64,000 nt of DNA from Chionis minor (lineage: Eukaryota; Chordata; Aves; Charadriiformes; Chionididae): contig VZSF01010416.1 in assembly GCA_013398295.1 (NCBI GenBank), positions 1,966,306-2,030,305 of the forward strand. Reading direction: 5' to 3'. The notes beneath the pieces are model-generated. The model was not told the origin of the DNA. It searched no databases and worked only from the letters and a program-made list of their open reading frames with translations. Made by a program: the position numbers and the translations under genes. Below, one piece after another: positions 12,770 through 25,400 of this stretch (the first letter of the stretch is position 1; the number at the start of each line of letters is the position of its first letter).

Positions 12770-14616
12770 ATTACTTTATAGTAATCAGATTCTCCCGATT
12801 GTGTTATTTTTCTATTCATAGTACACATGTTAACTAAGGAGAGTCACAAAAGGATGTACTTAGGTTCCCAAATTAATTTACTTCAAGGTTAACTGAAATT
12901 TCTGGGTTTCGTTGATGGTTTCCAGTACGGAATAATAAGGCACACAGCACTCTGCGATACACGCACATTTGAAATAATCATGAATTTTAGTTTCTGGTTT
13001 TCGAGCTAGGTTCTATTTTCAGTTTAAACCCAGAGTAGAAAGATTTTCCATTCCAAGAAAAAATTACTCATTCTTGTTTTAAGGTCAAGCCATATGTGTA
13101 ATAAGGAGAGATCCAAAGAGAGGAGGAGAAAATGTGTTTTTTATGCATTATTAATGCTAGCTATCTTAGATGTGTTTAGTAAGTTTTTGCAAATTGGCAA
13201 ATGGCAAAACGTCACCATAGTATTAACATCATTATTTGACTTTGTGTCCAGGCTGTTCCTTCCTCAAAGGACTTACCCGGGAAAAAATCAGACCCATAAT
13301 AAATGAAGCGAAAGGTGAAGGAAGAGGATTACCAGGACTCAAACCCTGGAAAGATTTAATTTACTTACCTTTGGCTGTTGGGCTGACCATGTTCTCATTG
13401 CAAAGAGATATTTGTCAGTCACATTAGCAGGAGCCAGACACGGCTCTCAGATTCAGTGTGACCACTGAACAGTGGTCAGATTCAGTATGAACACTTCTCA
13501 CAAACCATGTACATAAAGCTTTTGGGAAAAAAGGCCCAAGTGTTGTGTTCAGATCAGCTACACCTTGATAAGGTATAGGCCTGGTAACAACAGCTGAGAG
13601 CTTCATCCTCATGGATGGTCCAGCTTCCTCATGGCAGATACAGAAGTAGAGAGACATAAACGTGTCCTCAAAACCCCAGATCTGGCCATTCTGCCAGCAC
13701 TGGAGCTGAGGAGCATGGGCAACTTTCCTTCACTGGAGACACCTGCCCAGGCCCAGACAACGCGTTAAGGGCAGACGAGAGAGCTGGTGTAGGTGAGTGA
13801 CCAGAAACAGGTACCACAGGGCCGCTGGAAAGGCGTCTCCCCCTTCCCGCAGGCTGGAAGTTCTGTTCAGTCTTGCTAAAGCTCTCACCCTCTGAGGCTT
13901 TTAAATACACATATAGAGATGTATAGATGATACTAAATTGCCTTCCTGACTGCATTATGATTTAAAATATCAAGGCATTTCCAGCAAGTCCTGACATCAG
14001 ATGGCAAGAAGGAGCAAACAAAGAGGTCTAGCTTATCTTTTGTGCTTAGATGTATTTTATAAGGGAGTATAAAGGAAATCAATATTCCCATCATAAATCT
14101 TGCTTACTCTCCTTATAGGGTGATGGCTGACTTCCATGTGAAAATGTCAAAATAAAAGGGCTTTGCTCTCCAAGAGACTTTGGTTCAATCAGGCATAATA
14201 CAGCACAAACAACCTGAACGTAAGTAAATGCACTGCGAGCGCAAACATCCACAGGAGACAGGACTGTTATAGCCCTCTTACTTCCTCCAGGAATATCTAT
14301 CTGCTGCCTCAGCAGACACCGGCACATCTTCTGGTTGCTGCTCACCAGAATGAGCGCAGGCTTTGTAATCTGATAAGTGGTGATTTTCTCTCATTCATTA
14401 ACATTCAAAATGGTTTCTTTCTACTTCCTTCCATCTCCTTAGATGGTTGACCAAAGCATAAACAAGAGAGACCATTTGTATTAGTCCGAGAAAGCTGACT
14501 CTGGCTCGCTGCCTGGGTGACTATGATAATAAGCCATTCTCAAAGCGTTATCAATGTAAGTCGCCTTGGAATCCACAGGCGCTTCGGAAGACACGAATCT
14601 GTTCTGGCGAACCCTC

Positions 14617-14775
14617 ATGACGCAGCTATTGCTCTTCTGCTTCCTCGTGGCTGACACAGATCACATCAAATCCGTTGCCACCAAAGAGAACACAAATAAC
14701 TTTTGCGATTTTAACTATAAATGTGTTAATGAAACTACATTTACGTGCTTCAGATTAAAAAAGAAATATCACTAA
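14617..14775 (+). other. Short ORF, 52 aa, signal-peptide-like start (speculative)
   Basis: An ATG at 14617 opens a 52-codon frame ending in TAA at 14773-14775. The product begins MTQLLLFCFLVADT, resembling a very short signal peptide, and then carries three cysteines spaced C-x5-C-x7-C and a basic C-terminus. The start context (C at -3) is weak, no promoter or splice context is evident, and no family is recognised. Frames of this length are frequent by chance, so I do not claim a gene. Confidence 0.12.
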
Positions 14776-16209
14776 CAAATAAGCTGAGGTCATTACCATT
14801 TCACATTAATGAATTACCAATTAATTATTTTGAGGAAATTGCTTCATTGTGGAACCAGGACACTGGAAAGAACAATATTATGTATATAAAATTAAATTCT
14901 AGCAAATCTATCTGACAGACAATAAACCAGGAAAGTATATATTTCCAATAATGGTTATTTGCAATTCACAATAATTTTATCTGGTTATGTATCTGAAACA
15001 AGAAGAAAACACAAGTGAAGATTTTGTAGGGTAGTGTTGATAACAGAGGTAACCGGATGAAAAGAATAAAAATAAAATTGCTTCCAGTAACCTGGCAGCA
15101 AAAACTAAAACACAGTATCATCAATATCCATGACATCTGTGAACAGAGTCATCACAATGCTAAAAAAATCATATTTCATTTCCTCTGTTAAGGTAAGCCC
15201 TACAATCTGGCACCTCTGTTTCTTGTTATGATGTTGTCAGTAGGTGAAATTCACAGGACAAGAACTGGGTGTTACTTAGGTCCTACTTAAGCCTACATTT
15301 ACTCCAGGTGTGTACTATAATCTGTTACACATAAATGCTTCTTTAGAACACCGGTATTTTGTTAAATGTGATTTTGATCCAACTCTTAGAGGCATTTTAT
15401 GATTTCAGTGATGCGCCTGTAAAAGCGAAACCTTACAATATCATAAATTTGAATTTAATTTTCCAGACAGAGGGATTCCTTTTAATTTTAGTGTTCCTCA
15501 TTTCCTTACACTCATACTGATATTAACACCTGTACAAACTGAGTGTAAAACGCGATCAAATCACAATTCCCCAATCATATCAGCAGTGGTATTTTGCACC
15601 CGCTTGGCACAGATGCAATTTATTATATGAGATTAAACACAGTGGTGAATCAGGCCTTCTGTATTTAAAACAATAGCGCACTCTTTCACCTACAGATAAC
15701 ATCACCAGATCTAGGCACGGATGGAAATAACATTTTGAGCTCATCTTAAATTCTCATGGATTCCTGTAACTATCACCAAGTAACCATGTGGCTGGAAGGC
15801 ACTGTTTAGGAGCAACCCAAGAATAACGAAGTCATTATAAATCAGGCAAGAAATGCACAGGCATGGCTGTGTCAGGAGGATGTCACAGTGCATAGCTATT
15901 ATAGATCTCCTGGTTTTGAAAATATTAAATATGTGCAAAATGTAATGGAAACATATTCAAAAAGTCATGACAGTGTAACTACGTACCTCCATAAGGAAAT
16001 ATTGTAACCCCAAGTTTTAATGCCTCTTAATTCAAAGGGAGAAACAAGCTGTTCCCAACTCTGAAAAAGACACTTTATAAAGAGGTTCCCTATATAACCT
16101 GAACACTGTCTGTAGTGTGGAAACTGTATAGTGGAAGAATAGATTATCAGCAAATTAATTGGACATAAATAGAATGCCCTTACATGTTTGGTTTTAGCTG
16201 TCAGCAGCT

Positions 16210-16237
16210 CAACACCCAGAGCTGATTATGGGTGTTG
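16210..16237. repeat. Perfect 9-bp stem hairpin
   Basis: CAACACCCA at 16210-16218 is followed after a 10-base loop by its exact reverse complement TGGGTGTTG at 16229-16237. The arms are more GC-rich than the surrounding sequence. Function unknown. Confidence 0.6.
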
Positions 16238-17068
16238 TTTTATTCAATCAAATAAGACCCTTTATATTATACAGTGTTCTATATTCTGTAACTAGAACTA
16301 TTATAACTTGAGCTGAAGCAGTTATCTTTACTACCCTGTGAATACAATCTGAAAGAGTTACAGAAAATGCTGATATACTTAGGATGACCTTCTTTGGTTC
16401 AGTAGTGTTACAGGCATATGTTTTTTTTCTTTTTTTTGTTACTAGGAAGGAGAAAATTACATTGGGCTAAAATGAATACTAATGAAACTCCTTAGTTAGC
16501 TTTCTTTGTGATAAGAATAAAAAATTGGAGCTATGTTCCTCTAGAATCTCAAGCAATTTTTGTCCTTTATTCTGATAGAAAGATTACTGACAGTAGAGAA
16601 GGAGAGCAAAGTAATTTCATAAAATATCTGCATTTTTAAGAATGCTTTTGTTGCAAAAATGTTGGTGTGCAATTTCTTCAATCTACTTTTAAGGCTGTAA
16701 AGAAAAAGTACCTATTTGTTCTGCACTGCAACAATGCCAGCTGCATTCAATCAACTAAAAAGCTGCAAGCCATAAACCTTCCTCCACAGCTATAGAAGAA
16801 AAAAAGGCAGGGCCATAAAAATTCATCAGGATAATGTAGAGATGAGGCGCGTTTGAATCACCATCCCTGCAATCAACCAATCACTCATCCTGTGGCATTT
16901 ACAGCACATCTCATTCCCCTGTTCCTTAAGGACAATTGATTTTCCTGATTCCATTAGCATAACGGCAAGGAAAATGACTGCAGTGCAATATTTCTGGAAA
17001 CTTCCAACAAGTATGCTGTGTGCTGGAGTGTGACCATAATAATAAGCTACCTAGCTAGCAACTGCGTG

Positions 17069-17085
17069 TGCTTCTGCTGCTGCTG
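17069..17085 (+). repeat. Short CTG microsatellite
   Basis: About five CTG units in an otherwise AT-rich, unique stretch. Too short to be notable as an expanded repeat. Confidence 0.7.
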
Positions 17086-19594
17086 CTATGGTATCACATC
17101 CGAGGGAAAAGGACACAGACTAAGCAATTTTGGGTTCACGCACAGGGAAAAAAAAGAAAAATGTTTTCACAGAATATAAACCAAAAACTCACTTAAGCAA
17201 ATAAACATAATTTCAAGGCGGGCTGATCAGTAGGCAACATCTAGCAGGCCTTGAGCATTATTGTGTTATGGTTAATAATTCCATTTTCTGAAACATTAGT
17301 AATACTTCTGCATTCCTCGATGCCTTTTATACTCCTGTTTTTGCTTAGGATTAAACCAGAAGAAAATGAAACTTTAATACCACAGTTTTCTTATAAATAT
17401 ACAAGAAGAATGCATCAGTGGATTCCCCAAAGAATTTACAACCATTCACAGCATTACACAGTCATCAGCACTAAGCAGGGGTCTCCGCATTTTTCAGTTT
17501 TCTCTTTAAGTTCAATGATAATATCCCCACTAGCTTAAATTATTCAAGATGATGAAACTTTATTGGTGAACATGCACTGCCTAAATTTAAAACTGTACAT
17601 TATTATCTTCCCTTGTAAATGTATTTTAAGGATGTGTTAAGCTTTTTGAAGTGTAATTCAGAGACTACTGTATCTCAAACAACATAAAATACTTTTCATC
17701 TTGTGAAGGATCCTTTAGACTTCTAAGGTCCTATCTGTTGTACATTTTTAAGTCCCTTTATAGTTTCAAACCCAGTGGGTTATGCATGTTAAATTCAATC
17801 CCTAAATTGAATTCAAAGTTGATACGAGCCTGCCTGCAGAACTAAGAAAAGTCTTCCTATTATAAGTACCAAAAGTCAATATTTTTAACCCCTCATTGAC
17901 ATGCTTTTTTCTTATACTTTATTCCTAGAAATATTCCAGTATTACTCATAACAAGGAAAAAAAATAAACTTAATTTCAATTGCATCCTATGACATGACTA
18001 TCAGCGTGGCCCAGATTCTTACAAGAATTTTAAGCATCATAGTTTTTACTATTATTAGTTTATACCCTATAATCTGTATTCATAAATATGGATCCCTTTT
18101 TCCTAAGCATGGCAGAAACACAGAACTGCTATAGAGAACTTAAAGCTTACATACAAAAAAGATTGTCATAGATATAAACAGAAGATGGAGAGGTGCTGCC
18201 TCACAAAACTAAAAGTGTCCCAGTACAGCAGCAGCCTTGCTGGTGGGAATGACTTTTGACAGTTTAAAGCGATGGGAGGCTGGAAAGGCACAAACTTTGG
18301 AGTAGGTAACAAGATTCAGTGTGGAAAAGGTAGCTGCTTGTAGATGGTAACACTGAAGGATAACTTTAGTCATATGATCACAGAAACCTCCACAACTACT
18401 TACAGGCACAAAACTACCTTGGCTATTCTAGTGGCACGCACCCCAGCCTGCAAAGTTGACCAGATGCAACAGAAGAGAGTGCAAGGAGGCCTCATTCTGA
18501 CAGCCAGCAATGTGCTACAACTGGGAACGTGCAAAGGAAACGCAGCCAGGAAGAGCACAATTACTCAGCACGTTGCAACATCTCGCTGTGAAAGCCAAGT
18601 GGCCCACCAGCATCAGACAACAAGCGCCTGACAGCCCCCACCTCATGCCTTGGTAGGACTGAACTCATAGCAATGAGACATACCCCGTAGCGATTCCCCC
18701 GTAAATTACCATCGGTATAAAGTGACCAGCAGCAATGCTGCCTTCTGCACAAGAGCAGCCCATTATCCAAGTGCCAGGCAGGTTGCCCCCTATTCAAGTG
18801 CCCTGTGGAGTATGCCATGGACCCTCAGAGGACAAGTCTGGGACAAACAGGAAGGTCACCTGGCAGAGCCCGTGTCTCAGGACTGGACCCTTGTCCCTGT
18901 GATACTGATGACAGCTGCTTCTGAACAGAGTGAAATCTTGTGCTCTGCTTCAGTCCCTGCCCAAAACTTCAGCAAAACTGAGGTGAGTAACAAATCTGCC
19001 CCTGAAGCTCAGCACGCTATACCCAGTGTTTCCTGCTTGACTGGCTTCCACCCTCTGATTAATAGCACAGGCAAAGCAAGCACAATTTTGGATATGCTTG
19101 AAACAATTAGCTTTCAAGAATGACTTTTGTCATCAATTCTGTCTATCTTACAAAGTTAGAAATTCCCTTGATACACTGTCCGTGTCACTATGCTAAATAA
19201 TAGCAACTATTCTTAATTAAAAATGATCACTGAGTGTAGCTTTCCATCTTCACAGCCGTCTACAAAGAACCACAGTGCAGGGATCACAATGAGAGAAAGG
19301 AATAAGCCCAAATCTCTCTGAGTGCCTGGCCTCCTACAGACCTTGGTACACTTTTCTTATATATACATCATAAAAAGCCAGTGTCTCCAAAAACCACGAG
19401 TTTGTTTTCGTCGCTTGCAGTGGATTATTTCACCAACCCAGATTAGCCCTCTTTGGCCCTGGGTGTAGGGGTTTAATTTCTCTTGTTTACATCTCAGCCT
19501 AATGTTTTACATATTGCTTTAAATCTGTCAGGAACTAAAGCATTTTGCAAGCTGAGTGCAGATGTCAAATAACCTTTTCAACAGAAGTAAAATG

Positions 19595-19770
19595 GTCTAA
19601 GAGACAGGTCATGGGGTCCTATTCCCAGCAGCTCTGAGTTCACACCCTTGGCTGACGCTTAATGTTCAGATTTAGGCAAATGACCTAGCTTCTCTCTGAC
19701 TCAATTTTCTTGTGTATATAACAAGAATAATGATATACCTGTCCTTTTCAGAAGCCTTATCAATGATTAG
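19595..19770 (+). repeat. MIR-family SINE fossil (MIR1_Amn-like)
   Basis: Motifs follow the MIR/MIR1_Amn consensus in order: TCCTATTCCCAGCAGCTCTG (about 19617-19636), TTAGGCAAATGACCTAGCTT, CTCTCTGACTCAATTTTCTT, and ACAAGAATAATGATATACCT (about 19721-19740). These correspond to the tRNA-derived box region, the CTTGGGCAAGTCACTTAACC core, CTCAGTTTCC, and the GGGGATAATGATA stretch. MIRs were active before amniotes diverged, so strong decay is expected. Family assigned from memory. Confidence 0.65.
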
Positions 19771-19973
19771 TTGATGCTTGGGCAACATGTGACACCATGG
19801 TCAGTCTCTTTAAGAGATTGTCTGGGGCAGAAGGAGAGGGTCCATTTGCTCAGGTTCTTTGACAGGCACTTCTGAAAAACAATGTATTAAATAGCTGCTG
19901 AGCATATATTCGTCAGCCAAACAGCCATTCCAGAGTCTGTTTAACAGAGAACAGCAAAATAGCTACTTGACAT

Positions 19974-19992
19974 AAAAAAAAAAAAAAAAAAN
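19974..19992. other. A-run ending in an ambiguous base
   Basis: An 18-base A-run (19974-19991) is followed by N at 19992, the only ambiguous base I noticed in the window. It probably marks an assembly problem at the homopolymer. True length and any missing sequence are unknown. Confidence 0.95.
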
Positions 19993-22443
19993 GGGATCTG
20001 AATCTCTGTCACCCACTGTCGACTGACCCCGCAAAAATATCTCAAGCTCACTGGCATCAGTACCATCAGTACAAGCCTTCCCTGGGCATGCTCTGCAATT
20101 ACAGCGACAGTGGGGGCAACCCCACAGCCAGGATAACGAGGAGTCATCCACTTCAGGAGGATTGGCGGGGGGCATGGAATTAGCACAGCACCTCTACATG
20201 CTCTCCTTCCCTAAAGCAGATTCAGCCTGGTAAAGAGGATGAGGGGGTTCGCGTTCTCTAGCTGCAAAGTGCTGTTGGCAGCCCGCATAATTCAGTCTCC
20301 TGGATGGATGTTTCACAGGAGTCAAGGCTGTGCTATCCCTAGAATGGGGCCAAGCACCACAAATGTGGCTTAAAGCCATCCTTTCAACATCCTCTTGATT
20401 TGTGATGTGCACTTGCTGCTCACCACCCAGGATCAGGGCCACAAACACAAGGCAGATTCATTGATTTAAAATTCAGACATCCCAAACACAAATTTTATTC
20501 AAAATAGGAGCAGGCCAACATAAAGAGGGAAGAGTATTTTGTGGGGTTTTACAGCTGGTCAGGAACTCAGCTTTATAGCTCCTCTGAAAAACAGCACTAT
20601 CAGCAAAGGCACCCTCCAGTGTAAGGGCATCAGCTCTAAACTAACTCGGAGGGAAACACAAATCTATTAAGTCAACACCAGTTGTCTCTGACCTATTTAG
20701 TCGTTATCTGCCCACAAGCTTATTCTGATTTACTTAAAGCAGTTTATCTAGGATGAGCTAAGCCCTCGCTACTAATTGGCAAGCACCTTGTTTCATGTTG
20801 GCCTAAATGTCTTAACCTCAGCTAAAAAAGTCTACTTTAGAAAACTCTAACTCAATGTGGACAGTCTACATGGCTATTCACACTGCTTTAACTAAGCTCT
20901 TTTTACATTGAATCTTAAATTAAACTGCATTAATTGAATCCTTTTAATTAAGGTGCATGCTAAAGCCAAAGATATTGCCTATTTGCATGCTGACCAAAGA
21001 CCTGGTTAACTGGCATAATCCAAAGAAAATCCATGGGGCAAAAGACACCTCACATCCCAAATGTTCCTTTTCTGTTTTGCTTCCAGGCATCAGAACCATA
21101 AAGCCTTCAGGTCCACTGAAGTGTGCTGAACCTTGATCCTAGAAGTGCTGTCACACAGAGTGAAAATGAGGTACATGAGAGCATGAATAATATATATCAC
21201 ATTGCACTACATAGCTCCGTGGCATGCAAATGTCAAGAACTGGATCGTCAGCGCAATATTCAGTCCAGTTCACAGGCTGGATATGGTATTAGGTGCTGCT
21301 GTTTATTTTTTTAATTTAATATCAAAAATGTCCCTCCAGCAAGCTAATAGCTAAGGTCAATAGTAAGAAATACCCACTTCCTTCAGGAACCAAACCAGGG
21401 TCAGTCCCAGCTGGGCCAAGGAATCCTGACGCCAGTATAAAGCCGCCTGTCTCACCGAGACTGATGTTGAGCAGACAAGTGCATTTACGTCTTACTTTCT
21501 GACTCCTTACTTATGTTTTCCAAAGCTGCTGCTAACAGCTCCACAAACTTCTGCCTTGACTTTTCTGCTACATTCCAGCCACTCCTAGATCCTTTCAAAT
21601 CCCTCAGCACCTGCACTCCTGTCCACATGAGGGCTCGGGGGAAAAATAAACAGCAGAGCAGAAATTTTCAGGAAAAAAACATCAGAGCAGGGACAGGAGA
21701 GGTTCAACATTTTTACTCATGCTTGTTTCTCTGATCTGACTCCCCAGCATGTCTTCTTCCCCATCCCAGTTCTCCCTGTAACCATTACTTATTCCTTGCT
21801 CACATGAGTAACTCCCAGCTCGCAGAGAAAGCTGACTTTAGGGGCAAACAACATTAAGCCCCACACCATAAGAGGCCCCAAATTATATAGCTGTGTTATC
21901 CACAACAGGATAGAGGAAGGGAAAAGGACCCAAATCTCAGCCCTTGACCCCTACAAGTTTAATGCTACCTCTCGTTGCAGAAAAAGCAGGTTCCTATACA
22001 CAATGTTGATCTGCAACTCCAGCATCTACCACCTCCTTTCAGCTGTAGAACCAGATTCCATACTCAGGGACAAATTCTGTCTGCTTCTGTGTGAGCACCA
22101 AGGGAAACCAGAAAGAAAAGCCAGTGGGGTCCCTTGTATATATGCGACATGATTTGTAAAGGAGCAGGGCAAATTCAGCAGTGTCCAACCCTCCACCACA
22201 TGCCATATATGACAGCAGGGCTTATAAGGTCAGTGTAGAATGACGGGATCAGGGGAGACACACTGCTGAGGTGACCAGGAGTCCATTACCTTCTACCTTG
22301 ACTTGGGCAAAACTTCTCCGTTCAGAAGGTGGCGTCTATCCATGGAGAACAGACACATTCTTCAAGAAAAGATCTTCTGTTTTCCATTTGTAATGTGCAT
22401 TTTAACAGCTTTAAATTGCTCTGCACATTAGTCAGGTGCATAA

Positions 22444-22463
22444 TTAATAAATAATAATAATAA
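22444..22463 (+). repeat. TAA microsatellite
   Basis: Short run of TAA/AATAA units. Simple repeat, no function implied. Confidence 0.7.
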
Positions 22464-25400
22464 CTTGATGCCGGTTCCATCTGGCATCCGCTGGAGAGCT
22501 TAGCCCTCAGTGTGGTTTGGTAACGCTCTCAGCACTTACCCGTCAGACACCATCAGGCCACTCTAGGGCTGGTGGTAAGAGACAGTCTGGGCGGCACGGG
22601 GGAGGGGTTTGTTGTTCAGAAGGCTGCTAGATTTATTTAGTATCATATAAAAGCCCTTAGAAAAAAACTTCCTTTCTCTTAACTGCCTGCCAAGAAATTA
22701 CTTGGGGGAATGGGGAAAATGCTCTTTAAAAGGCTATTAAATGTTATTGTTAAAAGAAAAAGGTGTCCATAATGTAATGCCTTCCCCAGAGCAGTTCTTT
22801 CCTCTCCCCAGAACAGCATATCTCAGCTTTCTGTTTGTTTCACACTACCAAACTGAAGTTGACGCTGTGGCTGCTGATGAATTGGTGCTTGATGTCATTG
22901 CCAATGCTAATAGTTCTCCAAAACGAAACTATCTGGTTTTATAATTGCAGCAGCAGCTACATCAGGCACTCACAAAACAAAAAAAAATAACCCTTTCTGT
23001 ATCTCAGAGGAAGACAACTCCATTTTCTGTTCCAGTATTTTGATGAGAAACTTGGTTAAATAACACCAAACTCCCATTTATATATCACTGCATGTACAAG
23101 CAGAGCGATCGCGTTACCTCTAGGTAAGGGCTGACCCTGTGAAGATGGAATTTTGCAAGAATCGTTCTTTATACTGTTCAGGATTGCCCAAGGTCATGAG
23201 CATTACAGGTACTACAGACCAAAACTTCAAAGCAAGTTTCCAGTATTATTTTTAATCATTGCCTCCCTCCATCATCATGTCTGGAGAAATCTGTGCCTAA
23301 TCTGAGGCTTGTATTTGTGGCCAAATCTATGGCGTAAGCTAGATACCAAGGAGATTATTCTAACTACTACGAGCACTACTAAGCTCACCGGTAAGAAAGG
23401 AAGCCGGAAATTTGTAACATTTGGCATTTTTTTGGCACCCAATATGCAGGTGCATAAACATGGAAATAGTACACATATACCCACACAAAGGCTAGAAAGG
23501 GGTTTTTTTCTCCTAGTCCCAGAACTCATCGCCCATCCTACAGCAATTGGTGAGCTGGCACCAGTGCCAACACTTGACTCAGACTGGAGCTGAATTTATT
23601 ACACTGGTTTTAAGCAGACCAGAAATTACAGCAAAAAAAAAAAAGTCCTAATGTCACATCCTTGGCACTGAATTGACAACAGGCAGATCTTTTTCAGCAT
23701 TCGTGTTTGCTGTCTTACTAACAGAAAAGTAAGAAGGAACTGATTTTTCAATTATTTGGTTTCAAAAGCCTGGTAATGTTTAAGTCTGCACTTGCTGTAC
23801 ATACAGCCCCTGGGTGACATCACAGCTTTGAGGTTCAGTGTTGAACATGAAGTTATTACAGTGGGTGGGGAAGAGGGAAGCAGTCATTTTAAAAATCAGA
23901 CTGACAGCCAGCACTCTGAATGGCAGTTACCAGCAGCTGTCCTCACTTTGAACTGTAACAGTTTTATTTAAAAAAAGTTAGATCAGGAGTATAAACTCCC
24001 CATCCCACTTTAAGCTTTTTTAATAAAAATTCAAAGTGAAGAGCTGTCATAGCCCTGAGTAAAAGCAATCGAAAGAGCTACAGTTGGCTACAAGTCTGGA
24101 GAAAGGAAATTTTCTTGTTATATTTCCAGCAGCAGTGGGAAGAAAATGAGAAAAAGGGAAGGGAAGAGAGCAGAAAACCTGGAGTGGGCAAAGGGTCAAG
24201 AAGAAAAAGAGCGGGACTAGTTCAGTTTGTTGTCAGAGGTCATACACAGTTAACAGCACATCCAGTGCCACTTGCATATGCAGTAATGCTGCTAACATCA
24301 GTACACTCAAGTGAGCAAATTCTGGCAGCCCTTGTATCCTCCAGGGGTGTAAATGGATCGTCCCAATTCCAGTGCCATGAGAAAACCACAGAGATACCCT
24401 CTCTCAACATTGCCACTGGCATGCCAGCTAAAGGAAGAAATTCCAGCCTGACCTCAGAAATCAGTCTTGCTTTTCCCTTTACTGCCCCTCACAGGGGCTC
24501 GTACAACGCAGAGCAGTGCGAGTGATCTGTGCTGCGCACTGCAGATGCCTGCAGGACTGGATGAATTGTCTCTTCTGGGAGGGGTGACGTGGGGCGAGTT
24601 GGGGTATAACATCTTCACTGAAATACTGTATGTTAAAAAAAGAGAAATAATGAAACCCCAGGGTTATCCCTTTAACAACTCTTATTTTTTATTTGAAAAA
24701 CTTAATCAGGAATTTTTATTACTCCCAAATAGTGTTTTAAAATAAAAACCAATCCCTTACAAGCTGCCTTGGGCATACACTACTGAAACTTGCAGATGGA
24801 AGGCATTCTTGCAGACGGTGCTTCCTAATCCTGCCAGCAGTTGGAAAGGGGGCAAGGAAACCTCCAGGGTAAAACAATAGGAGCAGAGGTCCTGTAGGAC
24901 AAGAAGATGATGAATTCCAAGGGAGCAAGAAGAGCAAAACATCAGAGGGAGAGATTCTGGGTTAAGGAAGCAGAACGGCAGCAGAGGGGAAAGTCTTCTG
25001 GGAAAATGGGAAAACAAAATAGCAAGAGAGGTGAGGCATAGCAGAAGAAAGTGCAGAGTGACAGAGCCATAGGGCCAAATCCTTGATAGCTCTTGAAATC
25101 CTAAAGCCAAAACTGCAGTAAAAGGAGAATAATATAAATGCAGTGAATCTGAGGGAAGGTTACATCTAAGAAATCCCGATATGAAGTTTACAATCAGAAA
25201 AAATTTCTAACACAGGCTTTTCCATGTGTCAGAGCTCCAGTACCATCACAAACTACTTGAGATTCACTCTTCGTGTCAAGAGTCACAGTCTACTGTGTCT
25301 AGATATCCTTCAGTGTCTACGTATAATATTCACCTGGTCCTTGCACTATGCCCACCACTGGTATTTGGGCCATCACAAGTCATAATTAAATTGAGCAGCT

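Larger units (their letters stand above)
9126..19594. other. Intergenic or intronic sequence, 9.1-19.6 kb
   Basis: Mostly AT-rich sequence. I recognise no coding exon. Small items listed separately are a weak MIR-like stretch, a CTCF-like motif, a short ORF at 14.6 kb and a hairpin at 16.2 kb. The 18.4-19.1 kb part is noticeably richer in GC and carries open frames on both strands (18722-19123 plus, 133 codons; 18561-18818 minus, 86 codons including stop). A strong donor-like GAG|GTGAGT lies near 18980. The translations match no family I know, so a non-coding exon or chance are both possible. Confidence 0.5.

Noticed and set aside
18561..18818. Minus frame containing SLYTDGN, reminiscent of a retroviral RNase H start
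   Set aside because: No further RNase H or pol motif follows in any frame and no LTR is nearby. A short coincidence.
23180..23210. GATTGCCCAAGGTCATG, similar to the MIR core
   Set aside because: The surrounding bases do not follow the MIR consensus on either side, unlike the copy at 49.4 kb.
24115..25110. Overlapping 136- and 117-codon frames on opposite strands
   Set aside because: The stretch is purine-rich, which removes stop codons from several frames at once. No domain is recognisable.
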